NCBI GenBank assembly: GCA_016234535.1
Contig: JACRBH010000020.1
Coordinates: 1-43,368 of the forward strand
Direction of reading: 5' to 3'
Source: Chloroflexota bacterium
GTDB lineage: Bacteria > Chloroflexota > Anaerolineae > Anaerolineales > Villigracilaceae
Length of the DNA: 43,368 nt
A program made the position numbers and the translations under genes. Shown piece after piece: positions 1 through 8,444 of this stretch (within the stretch, counting starts at the first letter, position 1; each line of letters starts with the position of its first letter). The notes under the pieces were generated by a model that was not told the DNA's origin, made no database searches, and was given only the letters and a program-made list of their open reading frames with translations.

Positions 1-1260
1 TGAGCGGTGATCTATTTTTTTGATGATGCGAATGATGTTCGTGATGTGTCCGCTGAAAGTGGAAAGCGACTGCTCGATGGATTGCTCATCGCCGATATCG
101 GCCCACACCGAATGAAAGCATGGAAGCTCCGATCCGCTTTGGGCAGGGATGTGCAGTCCGCTTTGCGCCATCACAACAAGCAGACCAACCGTTTTCAACG
201 AAACGGTCTTGCCGCCTGTGTTCGGCCCGGTAATCACAATCGCGCGCGTACCGGGTGCAGGGTCCACATCGATGGGAACAACGTTGTTGGAATCAAGCAG
301 CGGATGGCGGGCATCAAGCAATTTGATTGACGATTTACGATTGACGATTGACGATTTTCCATCACTCACTGATAACTGTTCACTGATTACTGGTTCACTT
401 GCTCTCAACTCTTCCGCATATTTTGCTTTTGCAAATGCGAGGTCTAATGCGGCGAGATTCTCAACACCATACTTCAACTCGGTTGCGTGTTCGCCGATCA
501 GGGAAGAAACCTGCGCGAGGATTCTGCGTTCTTCATCGCGCTGCGCCAGTTGCAATTCGCGGATTTCGTTATTGGCTTCCACAACGGGCAGCGGCTCAAC
601 GAACAAAGTCGCGCCGCTGGAGGATTGGTCGTGAATAATGGATTTTATTTTGCCTTTGAATTCTGCGCGTAACGGAATCACATAACGCCCGTCGCGTTGT
701 GTGATGATCGGCTCTTGCAGCATCGAAACCGTTTTCGAATCGGTCACATACTTTTGCAGGCGGCTCATCAAACGATCCTGCGCGATCCGCAGGTTGCGGC
801 GAATATCCCCAAGTTTGGGCGAGGCTGAATCCAAAATTTCACCGCGCTCTGAAAGGATGCGCGTGATGGAATCGACCAGTCCGTGAGTGTCGGGCAGGCC
901 CAGGACAATTTGAGTCAGGCGCGGATATTCTTCGGCGCGTTTTTCAAATGCCTTTTTTAGATCGCGGCATGAAATCAGCGTGGATTTCACATCGAGCAGG
1001 GCGTGTGGGTCGAGTACGCCGCCGCGCGCGGCAAGGTCCGCTTGCGGGCGGATGTCATGCGCCGCGCCGACGCCTGTGCTTTCCATCGAAAGCAGTTTGC
1101 GTGCTTCGGTCGTTTCCGCGAGACGGGCGGTTGCCAGCTCGAAGGATGAGGTTGGTTCAAGCGCGCGCGCCAGATCCTTTGAAGCGGAGAAATCACAGAA
1201 CCCCGCCAGTTGTTCAAGGATTTTTGAATATTCGAGTACGTTGAGTGTCTTGCTGTCCAT
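1..1260 (-). CDS. mutS2: Endonuclease MutS2, N-terminal ~420 residues (3' end outside window)
   Basis: MutS2 is a MutS-family ATPase without the mismatch-binding domain; it acts on branched DNA or, in Bacillus, on collided ribosomes. The visible part runs from the start MDSKTLNVLEYSKIL through the coiled-coil/clamp region to the ATPase. The Walker A motif GPNTGGKT lies near residue 344, followed by ADIGDEQSIEQSLSTFSGH, a diagnostic MutS2 stretch (MutS has a different one). The start is at 1260; a TATAAT at 1274-1269 lies 8 nt before the ATG and there is no Shine-Dalgarno, so the mRNA may be leaderless. Residues ~285-312 are an in-frame insertion made of short DNA repeats just before the conserved LLDARHP block. 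The gene is divergent from the SDR gene. Family assignment is secure; the Smr nuclease domain, if present, lies outside the window. Confidence 0.95.
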   Translation of the reverse strand, partial: MDSKTLNVLEYSKILEQLAGFCDFSASKDLARALEPTSSFELATARLAETTEARKLLSMESTGVGAAHDIRPQADLAARGGVLDPHALLDVKSTLISCRDLKKAFEKRAEEYPRLTQIVLGLPDTHGLVDSITRILSERGEILDSASPKLGDIRRNLRIAQDRLMSRLQKYVTDSKTVSMLQEPIITQRDGRYVIPLRAEFKGKIKSIIHDQSSSGATLFVEPLPVVEANNEIRELQLAQRDEERRILAQVSSLIGEHATELKYGVENLAALDLAFAKAKYAEELRASEPVISEQLSVSDGKSSIVNRKSSIKLLDARHPLLDSNNVVPIDVDPAPGTRAIVITGPNTGGKTVSLKTVGLLVVMAQSGLHIPAQSGSELPCFHSVWADIGDEQSIEQSLSTFSGHITNIIRIIKKIDHRS

Positions 1261-1268
1261 AATGGGGG

Positions 1269-1276
1269 ATTATACT
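1269..1276. promoter_or_regulatory. Overlapping divergent -10 hexamers of mutS2 and the SDR gene
   Basis: On the minus strand TATAAT occupies 1274-1269, 8 nt before the mutS2 ATG. On the plus strand TATACT occupies 1271-1276, about 41 nt before the SDR ATG at 1317. The two hexamers overlap, so RNA polymerase could probably serve only one direction at a time. No clear -35 is seen for either; this is inference from sequence only. Confidence 0.4.
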
Positions 1277-1316
1277 TCCTGGAATGATGAATGCAGAATG
1301 ATGAATGGAGAATAGG

Positions 1317-2090
1317 ATGAGACTAAAAAATAAAACAGCGATTATTACTGGTGCCACGAGCGGAATTGGAAAAGCTACCGCGCTTCTTTTTGCGGACGAG
1401 GGAGCTGATCTGGTCTTAACGGGCAGACGCATCGGGTTGGGAAAAACCGTCGAAGCAGAGTGCAGGCAAAGGGGAGTCAGATGCGTGTTCGTCGAAGCGG
1501 ATCACACAAAGCTGGAAGATTGTCAAAGAGTCGTGGATGTCGCTCTTAAGGAATTCAATCAGATAGATATTTTGTTTAACAACGCGGGCATCGTCACCAA
1601 AGGGACAGCGGATACCACGCCCGAAGATGTGTGGCGCAATACGTTTGAGATCAATGTGACGGCGGTCTGGCACATGTGCAAGCTGGTGATCCCGCAGATG
1701 AAGAAACAGGGCAAAGGCGTGATCGTGAACAACGGGTCTGATTGGTCCGTAGTGGCGGGCAGGGATGCCTTCCCGTATATTATGAGCAAGGGCGCGGTGG
1801 GGATGATGACGAAGGCAATGGCGCTCGATTATGCGCGTGAGGGAATCCGCGTGAATGCAGTTTGCCCCGGAGATACTCTTGTTGATAGATGGATCGAGAA
1901 GGGTTATTTCGAAGGCTCTGATTCGGTCACAGTTGAAGAAGCGATGAAAGAATCAAGTGAATATATTCCGATGGGTCGTTTTGGAAGGCCTGAAGAAATT
2001 GCAAAGACTGTTTTGTTTCTAGCTTCAGATGATTCGACTTTTGTGACCGGTCATTTACTGTTGGTGGATGGCGGCAATACGGCGCAGTGA
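1317..2090 (+). CDS. SDR-family NAD(P)-dependent oxidoreductase (FabG-like)
   Basis: Classical short-chain dehydrogenase of 257 residues, the usual family size. Visible motifs in order: cofactor-binding TGATSGIG near the N-terminus, NNAG in the strand-4 region, the catalytic serine in NNGSDWS, and the YxxxK pair in PYIMSKGA. The C-terminus has the usual TGHLLLVDGG. The start is set at 1317 because GGAG at 1307-1310 is correctly spaced; an in-frame ATG at 1305 would lie inside a small repeat of gaatgatgaatg type. Substrate cannot be told from sequence. It converges on the GT2 gene with only 16 bp between stops. Confidence 0.93.
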   Translation: MRLKNKTAIITGATSGIGKATALLFADEGADLVLTGRRIGLGKTVEAECRQRGVRCVFVEADHTKLEDCQRVVDVALKEFNQIDILFNNAGIVTKGTADTTPEDVWRNTFEINVTAVWHMCKLVIPQMKKQGKGVIVNNGSDWSVVAGRDAFPYIMSKGAVGMMTKAMALDYAREGIRVNAVCPGDTLVDRWIEKGYFEGSDSVTVEEAMKESSEYIPMGRFGRPEEIAKTVLFLASDDSTFVTGHLLLVDGGNTAQ

Positions 2091-2106
2091 TCTTATGGAA
2101 TGAAAG

Positions 2107-2856
2107 TTAGTGCAGATCAAATTGTTTAAAATGTGCCAGCTTGGATTGGTGAAGCCAGAATTTGAATAACACTGCCAGGATGCCGAATCCGTACACAATG
2201 CTGCGCCCTAAATTGATCGAGGATGCCTCGGGAAAGTAGCGGGTCACGATCGGGGTTTCCTGGAATGTAAGGTTATTCATCATCCCCTGGGCAATGATCT
2301 CTGTGTCAAAGATGAAATCATTGCTGTTTTCCATGAAGCGCACAGTTTCCAAATATTTCCGTGAATAAGCGCGAAACCCGGAGTGGATCTCGGTCAGGTA
2401 ACGGCGGAAGACAAGGTTCGCGGCGGCGGTTAATAGAACGTTGGCGCTATATTTCCACCACGGCATTCCTCCCTCCAGCGGACGCCCGCCCAACATGCGC
2501 GATCCAAAGACTGCGTCAGCATCGCCATCCAGGATGGGTTTGATCATTTGCGGAATCACTTTCGCATCGTATTGGTGATCGGGGTGGAGCATCACGACCA
2601 GGTCTGCGCCGGCAGCCAGAGATTGGGTGTAGCATGTCTTCTGGTTACCTCCATATCCGCAGTTGCGTGGATGGACAAACACAGTCAACCCGGCCTGCCT
2701 TGCCATTTCTGCGGTCCCGTCTGTGGAGGCGTCATCCACGAGGATGATGTTTTTACGGAAGTCAGGCGGAATTTCATCCAGGGTACGCACCAATGTTTTG
2801 GCGGCATTGTAGGCAGGCAGGACGATGAAAATATTATTCGATTTTGTTGAGTTCAT
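2107..2856 (-). CDS. Glycosyltransferase family 2 (dolichyl-phosphate-sugar synthase-like)
   Basis: A 249-residue GT-A enzyme that would move a sugar from a nucleotide sugar to a lipid phosphate or glycan acceptor at the inner membrane face. It begins FIVLPAYNAAKTL, then has ILVDDASTDGT (nucleotide binding) and HPDHQY in the place of the DxD metal motif, and GSRMLGG. A hydrophobic segment near the C-terminus (GFGILAVLFKFWL) may anchor it. A longer reading frame extends upstream to 3138, but the start at 2856 is preferred because ATGA overlaps the stop of the methyltransferase gene, the usual sign of translational coupling. Third gene of the operon 4682 to 2107. Confidence 0.9.
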   Translation of the reverse strand: MNSTKSNNIFIVLPAYNAAKTLVRTLDEIPPDFRKNIILVDDASTDGTAEMARQAGLTVFVHPRNCGYGGNQKTCYTQSLAAGADLVVMLHPDHQYDAKVIPQMIKPILDGDADAVFGSRMLGGRPLEGGMPWWKYSANVLLTAAANLVFRRYLTEIHSGFRAYSRKYLETVRFMENSNDFIFDTEIIAQGMMNNLTFQETPIVTRYFPEASSINLGRSIVYGFGILAVLFKFWLHQSKLAHFKQFDLH

Positions 2857-3530
2857 CTTTTTCTCGCTTCTACGATAAATTGATATCCAAGCAGAGTGGG
2901 TAGAAGGGATGTAAACCAGGCAAGCGCGGCGTGGAGCGGTTTGCCCAGGGGTGAGGTGAAAAAAGATGAGACCAGTTCCAGTGGAATGGGTGTCGCTTGA
3001 ATGGAGGCAATATCCAGCCCGGCGCTCCTGACCAGATCGATCAGGGTCTTGCGCGTGAAGAAGCGCAGGTGGGTGCGGTCGAGGATTCCGCGCTCCGTAT
3101 AGTCGAAACGGCCTGCCAGTAAATTGAAACGCACCCACAAGTTGGCCACGTTTGGCACGGAAATAATAAACAAGGCGCCGGTGGATTGCAGCCCGGTCAA
3201 TTTGTTCAATACGATTTCCGGGGCCGGCAAATGTTCCAGCACGTCGCCCAAAACAACGGCATCATAACCTTGTAATGCCTCCAGCGGCGCATCATCGATG
3301 GGACAGGCCCACAACTCTTCGTAAAAGGGAGAAGCGATTTCCGCCCACTCCGCATTGGCTTCAATGCCGAAAAAACGCAGGGATGATTTCCCGTTCATGC
3401 GCGCCACCATGCCCGATGCGGTTCCCACATCCAATACCTTGCTGGATGCGGGAAGAGATGAAAGAAGCGCGGTGATGCGCATGTGGCTTGACCAGGGGGT
3501 GGGTTTATCCTGATAGGGCAGGTTGGACAT
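2853..3530 (-). CDS. Class I SAM-dependent methyltransferase
   Basis: A 225-residue methyltransferase of the Methyltransf_23/UbiG-like group. SAM-binding motif I is VLDVGTASG, followed by an acidic turn after FFGIEAN and the motif GYDAVVLGDVLEHLP, where the adjacent glutamate-histidine is typical of the group. RTHLRFFTRKTL is a stretch often seen in glycan-cluster methyltransferases. The ATG follows directly on the TAA of the upstream GT87-like gene, and its own stop overlaps the GT2 start, so the three genes form one tight operon. The acceptor, probably a sugar or polyprenyl intermediate, is inferred from context. Confidence 0.88.
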   Translation of the reverse strand: MSNLPYQDKPTPWSSHMRITALLSSLPASSKVLDVGTASGMVARMNGKSSLRFFGIEANAEWAEIASPFYEELWACPIDDAPLEALQGYDAVVLGDVLEHLPAPEIVLNKLTGLQSTGALFIISVPNVANLWVRFNLLAGRFDYTERGILDRTHLRFFTRKTLIDLVRSAGLDIASIQATPIPLELVSSFFTSPLGKPLHAALAWFTSLLPTLLGYQFIVEARKR

Positions 3531-4682
3531 TTAGGAACTCAGCAATTTTGTGCGTGATTCGAGAAACAACATGATCGGTAAAAGAGCCAGCGCGGGAATA
3601 ATCTGAAAAGCCTGTGTATGATCAAATTCGCTAAATGCAATGAAGAGGCCGAGTAAAAGCGGGTGCATGATGAAAAAGAGCAGGGTCAGCCAGGCGAGTC
3701 GTGCGCCGCTTTTTATTTTTAGAGCCCGAGTCAAACTATAACCGAGCGGCAGAAGCAGGAGCGAAAGGTTATGCATCCAACTGTATGGAATTGCCATCAG
3801 GTTGACCAAAGTTGCGGCTGAAAACAGGAAGAGAATTCGCCCGGAGGATGTTTCTGTCCCGCGCAGGAAGGGCAGCCAGACCCAGCCAAGCCAGGCCAGC
3901 AAAGCCAGGGAAATCGCAAGAGGAACGGGCCATGACATCCCAAGATTCAGGAACAGCCCCCAAAGAGTGCTTGTCTGCCGGAGATAGGTTCCGAGGTGGC
4001 TGCTGATGCCTCCGCCAATGATTTGACCTGGGCTGGAGATAAACGGCAGGGAAATAAGCGTCAGCAGCAGGATGACCGCTCCAAACCCAAGCAGGACTCC
4101 CCAGCGGCGCTGCCACAACGCCCACAGCAGAAGCAGACCAGCCAGCAGGATCATCACCTGGGGTTTGATAAAGGAAAGTCCCAGCATGATGCCAAGCCAG
4201 CCCCAGCGTTGGGTCTTGAACATATATGCCGTCAACGCCAGGATCAACAGCGAGAAAATGGTCAACTGGCCGAGCCAGAGACTGGTAAGGACCGGGAGAA
4301 AATATCCGCCTAGGAGAACGAGGGATATAAAAAAAACAGGAGATACATTCCATTCGAAAAGCCGCATAAATATCACAAGGCTGGCCGCCAGCATGAGTAC
4401 ATTGCAAATAAACCATAACAGCATGGAGGTCTGGGGCGGCCAGACCACGAATGGCAGCATGACCAGCACCGTCCAAAGCGGATAGGGATAATCTGCATGG
4501 ATCGAACCTGTTGTTAGCAATTCCTGACCGGGGTACCAGGCGATTAGCAGGAAGTCACTTGCGTCAAGTTTGCGCGGGTCTATGAAAACAAATAAAATGA
4601 CAGCCAGCAGAGCGGCGACAAGTAAAACAAGTTTGAAAAAATTCATGTTTTGGATTGCGCGGGGAAAATCGTTGAATTTCAT
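3531..4682 (-). CDS. GT87/DUF2029-type polytopic membrane glycosyltransferase
   Basis: A 383-residue integral membrane protein with about ten predicted hydrophobic helices. The N-terminal helix is followed by DASDFLLIAWYPGQELL and DYPYPLWTVLVMLPF. An acidic-aromatic first loop of this kind is characteristic of GT87 (DUF2029) mannosyltransferases that use polyprenyl-phosphate sugars on the outer face. A conserved PQ in FIKPQVMILL resembles the K-P motif of the family. Start at 4682 with GGAG four bases upstream; TAAAAT lies farther upstream as a possible -10. First gene of the GT87-methyltransferase-GT2 operon, suggesting that the operon makes and transfers a lipid-linked sugar. Donor and acceptor are unknown. 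Confidence 0.78.
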   Translation of the reverse strand: MKFNDFPRAIQNMNFFKLVLLVAALLAVILFVFIDPRKLDASDFLLIAWYPGQELLTTGSIHADYPYPLWTVLVMLPFVVWPPQTSMLLWFICNVLMLAASLVIFMRLFEWNVSPVFFISLVLLGGYFLPVLTSLWLGQLTIFSLLILALTAYMFKTQRWGWLGIMLGLSFIKPQVMILLAGLLLLWALWQRRWGVLLGFGAVILLLTLISLPFISSPGQIIGGGISSHLGTYLRQTSTLWGLFLNLGMSWPVPLAISLALLAWLGWVWLPFLRGTETSSGRILFLFSAATLVNLMAIPYSWMHNLSLLLLPLGYSLTRALKIKSGARLAWLTLLFFIMHPLLLGLFIAFSEFDHTQAFQIIPALALLPIMLFLESRTKLLSS

Positions 4683-4807
4683 TTAACTCCGATTTTGAAT
4701 CAGTAATGAAAAAGATTTTACCACCCACCTCAAACAAAAATTCGGATACAGCCGCGATATGTATATGAGTTAGAATATTTATTGCATATCATACACAAGG
4801 AGAACAC

Positions 4808-5464
4808 ATGATCGTCGCATCAGATTTAATGGGTACATTGACAACAGGCTCACCGTTCTTGGGATTGGTGGATTGGATCAAACATAACCAAAGTAAAGTT
4901 CAGGCAAATTTTTATATGGCGAAGATTATGCCTTCGTATTTGCTCGCAAAAAACGGATTGATCGACTGGCAGGCATGGGGACAAAAGTTAATGGTGGATA
5001 GTCTCGCTTATATCAAGGATGCAAACCCCGGCAAACTGGCGCACGCTTCAGAATGGGTTGTGGAGCATAACTTCTGGAAGAAGCGCCGCGAGGATGTGGT
5101 GGAGCGGCTGGTCAAACACCGCGAAGATGGCGCAAAGGTTTATATTGCCAGCAGTGTCGTCGAGCCATTCATCGAGCCGTTTGCAAAGCGCATTGGCGCG
5201 CAGGTGATCGGCACGCCGACGGAGATCGTCAATGGGCGGGTGAAATTGGTCGGCGAGTTGATGGCGAATGAAAAGAAGATCGAGCAGGTCTTGAGCCGGC
5301 TTGGCGTTGACCGCGTGGATGTGGCTTACGGCGATACGATTCTGGATGTCCCTTTGCTCGAACATGCCGACCATCCCGTGGCGGTGTACCCCGATGCGAA
5401 GTTGAAGGTTTATGCGTTGAATAAAGGTTGGGAGATTATTGGCGATACGCCGAAGATTGGGTAA
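4808..5464 (+). CDS. HAD-superfamily hydrolase, SerB-like, with altered motif I
   Basis: A 218-residue HAD protein. Motif I is SDLMGTLT (nucleophile Asp6), motif II the serine in IASSVVEPF, motif III a lysine in NEKKIEQV, and motif IV YGDTILDVPLL. The overall order resembles HAD-IB phosphatases such as SerB. The second aspartate of the usual DxDxT is methionine here (Met8), which removes the usual general acid/base. A good AAGGAG lies before the ATG at 4808, and TAGAAT near 4771 could be the -10. Single-gene unit; a CGAAGCAA-type palindromic repeat follows directly. Membership of the superfamily is sure; phosphatase activity is not. Confidence 0.85.
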   Translation: MIVASDLMGTLTTGSPFLGLVDWIKHNQSKVQANFYMAKIMPSYLLAKNGLIDWQAWGQKLMVDSLAYIKDANPGKLAHASEWVVEHNFWKKRREDVVERLVKHREDGAKVYIASSVVEPFIEPFAKRIGAQVIGTPTEIVNGRVKLVGELMANEKKIEQVLSRLGVDRVDVAYGDTILDVPLLEHADHPVAVYPDAKLKVYALNKGWEIIGDTPKIG

Positions 5465-5474
5465 AGATATATTA

Positions 5475-5570
5475 CGTCATTGCGAGGGCGTGCTTTTCGC
5501 CCGAAGCAATCTCCATCTTAATGAGGAGATTGCTTCGGCAGGAAGAACAAGTGCCCGCCTCGCAATGACG
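5475..5570. repeat. CGAAGCAA-type palindromic repeat, complete copy
   Basis: A 96-bp imperfect palindrome. The ends are CGTCATTGCGAGG and CCTCGCAATGACG, and the inner arms are CGAAGCAATCTCC and GGAGATTGCTTCG. Other copies in the window: 31411-31506, 38756-38845, and part copies at 19164-19201 and 27692-27706. As RNA it would fold into one long hairpin. Similar repeats are known in several bacterial phyla. It lies between the convergent HAD and ppc genes. Confidence 0.9.
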
Positions 5571-5579
5571 TGGAAAAAA

Positions 5580-8282
5580 CTACCCCGTATTCCTCAACCC
5601 CGAAGCAATGCCATTGATGGTGATCGCCATGACTTCGTGCAAAGCATCGGCTTCGTCGCTGTCTTGATCGGGCAAGGCGCGCAGGCGGCGCAGGGTTTCA
5701 ACCTGAATATAATTTAACGGGTCGACATAGGGGTTGCGAAGTTGCACAGCCTGGCGGGTGGCAGGTTCAAGCTCCAGCAGAGTCGAATGTCTACTGATGG
5801 AAAGAACAGTTTCCCGCGTGCGGTCATATTCCGCGCGGATCGAAGAGAAAATTTCATTCGCCAGTTTTTTGTCCGGGACCAAATCCACATACAGGGCCGA
5901 AATTTCCATATCCGCTTTGAGCAGGGACATTTCTGTGTTGGTGAGCAGCGTTTTGAAAAACGGCCAGTTCGCGTACATTTCGTGCAGCAGCGATTTATCA
6001 TCGATGGCTGCAAGACCGGAGCCGAGACCATACCAGCCCGGCAAATTGAAACGGCTTTGCATCCACGAGAAAACCCAGGGAATGGCGCGGATCTGATTGA
6101 CCGCGCCAGCTTGTGAACGCGATGACGGGCGCGAGCCGATCTGTAAATGTTTGATCTGATCGAGCGGCGTGGCCGATTGCCAAAACTCGATGAAGCCCGG
6201 CGTTTCATACACCATCCTGCGATACGCGCGTTGAGCAACCGCAGCCATTTGCGTTATTGTATTGCGCCACTTTTTGGGAAGCGGCCTATGCGGAAGCGGG
6301 GCGGATGCAAGAATGACCGCACTGGCGATCTGTTCAAGATGACGATGCGCAAGCCCGGGATTGGAATAACGCAGGGCGATAATTTCGCCCTGCTCGGTCA
6401 GCCTAAACCGACCATTGATACTGCCGGCCGGCTGGGCGCGGATGGCGCTGTTGGCGGGTCCGCCTCCGCGCGCAATGGTTCCGCCGCGTCCGTGGAAGAT
6501 GGTCAGCTTGACGTTGTGTTTTTGCGCAACGCGCGTGATCTCCTCCTGCGCTTCATACAACGACCAGTTCGCCATGAGATAACCGCCGTCCTTGTTGCTG
6601 TCGGAGTAGCCGATCATCACCATTTGCTCATTGCCATGTGACGTAAGATGTTCGCGGTAAATTTCAGAGGTGAAAAGAGACTCAAGAATGCGCGGCGCAT
6701 CTTTCAGGTCAGGGACTGATTCGAAGAGCGGCGTGATCTGCGGGATGGTTTTGCACCCGGCCCATTTGGCAAGCAGAAGCACGCTCAATACATCCGACGC
6801 GGCATGAGTCATCGAGATGACAATGGGGCCGAGAAGCTCGCTTCCATACACTTCATAAGTCCGCCCGATGAGCTGGAACAATGACCAGGTTTCGGCGGTC
6901 GTTGACGTTACGCCGGGGTGATTGGAAAGCTGCGGGGTCGGCTCCTTCAACAAACGCGCGAGCAATTCAGTTCTTGAATCGGCGGGCAGGTTTTCAAAAT
7001 CGGATTCAAGATTCAAGGCGCGCAAGATTTCGCCGAGAGCTGCGTTGAAGCGGCTTGAGTCTTCGCGGATATCCAACCTGGCGGCTTGCAGGCCGAAGAC
7101 CATTAATTTGCGGCGCACATCCTGTAGATCATCGAGCGTGAGTCTTTCGGGAATGGCGGATGCGATGATTTCCAGAGGTTCGGTGAGATTCCTCAATTGC
7201 ATTTTGGCGCGGTGTGAATAGCTCTGCAACAAATGAGACTTCATATCTTCGCGCGAGGCTTCGGCCAGGTCGGAGGCCAGCAGTGACAGCACGAGACGAT
7301 ACGGTTCCGTGACATATCTTTGTTCAATATATGCAATGTGCGGAGCGAATGGCCTGCGTTTTTCGATCCAATTCATTAATGCTTTCGGCGGCGGGATGCG
7401 GTTGGAACTCACGCTCAAATGACGCGCCAGTTCCTGGAAACTCTTGCGGTGATTCTCCACAGCCAAACCGCGATGCAGGCGCAAAGTTTCGGCGGTCACT
7501 TCCGAAGTGACGTTGGGATTCCCATCCCGGTCGCCGCCGATCCACGAGGCGAGTTTGAACCATGTATTGGGCGCGTGCAATCCGGGGTAATAACGTTCGA
7601 GCGCTTTTTCGAGATCATCATAAATCGTTGGAATGGTATTCCAGAAGAATGAGTCGACGAAATACAGTCCCGTTTTCACTTCATCGGTCACGGATAATTT
7701 TGCGGCGCGGGCGCGGTCTGTAAGCCAGAGGACCGAAATCTCGTTGCGTAAGGATTGAATGGCATCTTCCTGTTCGCGCAAAGAGAGCGTGCCTGAGTCG
7801 ATCTGATTGATGAAGTACGTGATGCGCTCCATCTTGGAAAGCACGGTTCGGCGGCGCGCTTCGGTTGGGTGAGCGGTCAGCACCAATTCGATGGATAGAT
7901 TTTTTAGCAGGTCTTCCATCTGCTCGCGGGTGATGCCGCGCTCTTTGAGAGTCGCTATCGCATGTCTAATGGATTCTGAAATAGGCTCGGGATATTTTTC
8001 GTCTTCGCGCCGTCGCAGGGCTTTCACACGCTGATTCTCCTCCGCGCGATTGACCAGGTCAAAGTAGGCGGCGAAGGATGCGGCAACGGCGCGCGCTTCT
8101 TCTGTATTCAACGATGAGACTTCCCGCTGCAGATCCGCCGCAAAAGACAGGTCACCGCTTCGGCGCGCCTTTGCCAGCGCGCGGATTCGTTCTTCGATCT
8201 CGAAGATCAGCGGCGATTCAAGTTCCGAGATGACCTGTCCCAGCAGGTCGCCGAGCAGATGGATGGTTTGAGAAATGTCCAT
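5580..8282 (-). CDS. ppc: Phosphoenolpyruvate carboxylase
   Basis: Converts PEP and bicarbonate to oxaloacetate and phosphate, an anaplerotic step. The 900-residue length is normal for bacterial PEPC. Seen motifs: catalytic His138 in VLTAHPTEA, GGDRDGNP, GYSDSNKDGG, the glycine-rich loop FHGRGGTIARGGGP, RAIPWVFSWMQSR, and the conserved C-terminal end SGLRNTG. No Shine-Dalgarno is obvious. TATACT at 8300-8295 lies 12 nt before the ATG, so the 5' leader would be only a few bases. Monocistronic; the neighbours are unrelated. Confidence 0.97.
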   Translation of the reverse strand: MDISQTIHLLGDLLGQVISELESPLIFEIEERIRALAKARRSGDLSFAADLQREVSSLNTEEARAVAASFAAYFDLVNRAEENQRVKALRRREDEKYPEPISESIRHAIATLKERGITREQMEDLLKNLSIELVLTAHPTEARRRTVLSKMERITYFINQIDSGTLSLREQEDAIQSLRNEISVLWLTDRARAAKLSVTDEVKTGLYFVDSFFWNTIPTIYDDLEKALERYYPGLHAPNTWFKLASWIGGDRDGNPNVTSEVTAETLRLHRGLAVENHRKSFQELARHLSVSSNRIPPPKALMNWIEKRRPFAPHIAYIEQRYVTEPYRLVLSLLASDLAEASREDMKSHLLQSYSHRAKMQLRNLTEPLEIIASAIPERLTLDDLQDVRRKLMVFGLQAARLDIREDSSRFNAALGEILRALNLESDFENLPADSRTELLARLLKEPTPQLSNHPGVTSTTAETWSLFQLIGRTYEVYGSELLGPIVISMTHAASDVLSVLLLAKWAGCKTIPQITPLFESVPDLKDAPRILESLFTSEIYREHLTSHGNEQMVMIGYSDSNKDGGYLMANWSLYEAQEEITRVAQKHNVKLTIFHGRGGTIARGGGPANSAIRAQPAGSINGRFRLTEQGEIIALRYSNPGLAHRHLEQIASAVILASAPLPHRPLPKKWRNTITQMAAVAQRAYRRMVYETPGFIEFWQSATPLDQIKHLQIGSRPSSRSQAGAVNQIRAIPWVFSWMQSRFNLPGWYGLGSGLAAIDDKSLLHEMYANWPFFKTLLTNTEMSLLKADMEISALYVDLVPDKKLANEIFSSIRAEYDRTRETVLSISRHSTLLELEPATRQAVQLRNPYVDPLNYIQVETLRRLRALPDQDSDEADALHEVMAITINGIASGLRNTG

Positions 8283-8444
8283 AAGATTTTGGGAAGTATA
8301 TCAAACAAGAAAATATATTGGCGCCGAGTGTATAATCATAAAGCAATTTGCAAGACTATATTCTCGGTAGCATCTCGCCGCCAAAGATGGGAATTTGAGC
8401 TGATTAAAAAAATTGGATAAAAGACACTAACATAAAGGCCGAAA

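Noticed and set aside
2857..3138. Extended N-terminus of the GT2 enzyme
   Set aside because: It would overlap the methyltransferase gene by ~280 bp; the ATGA-coupled start at 2856 begins the family fold.
5734..6641. Overlapping plus-strand frames opposite ppc
   Set aside because: Antisense shadows of a conserved enzyme gene with complete motifs.
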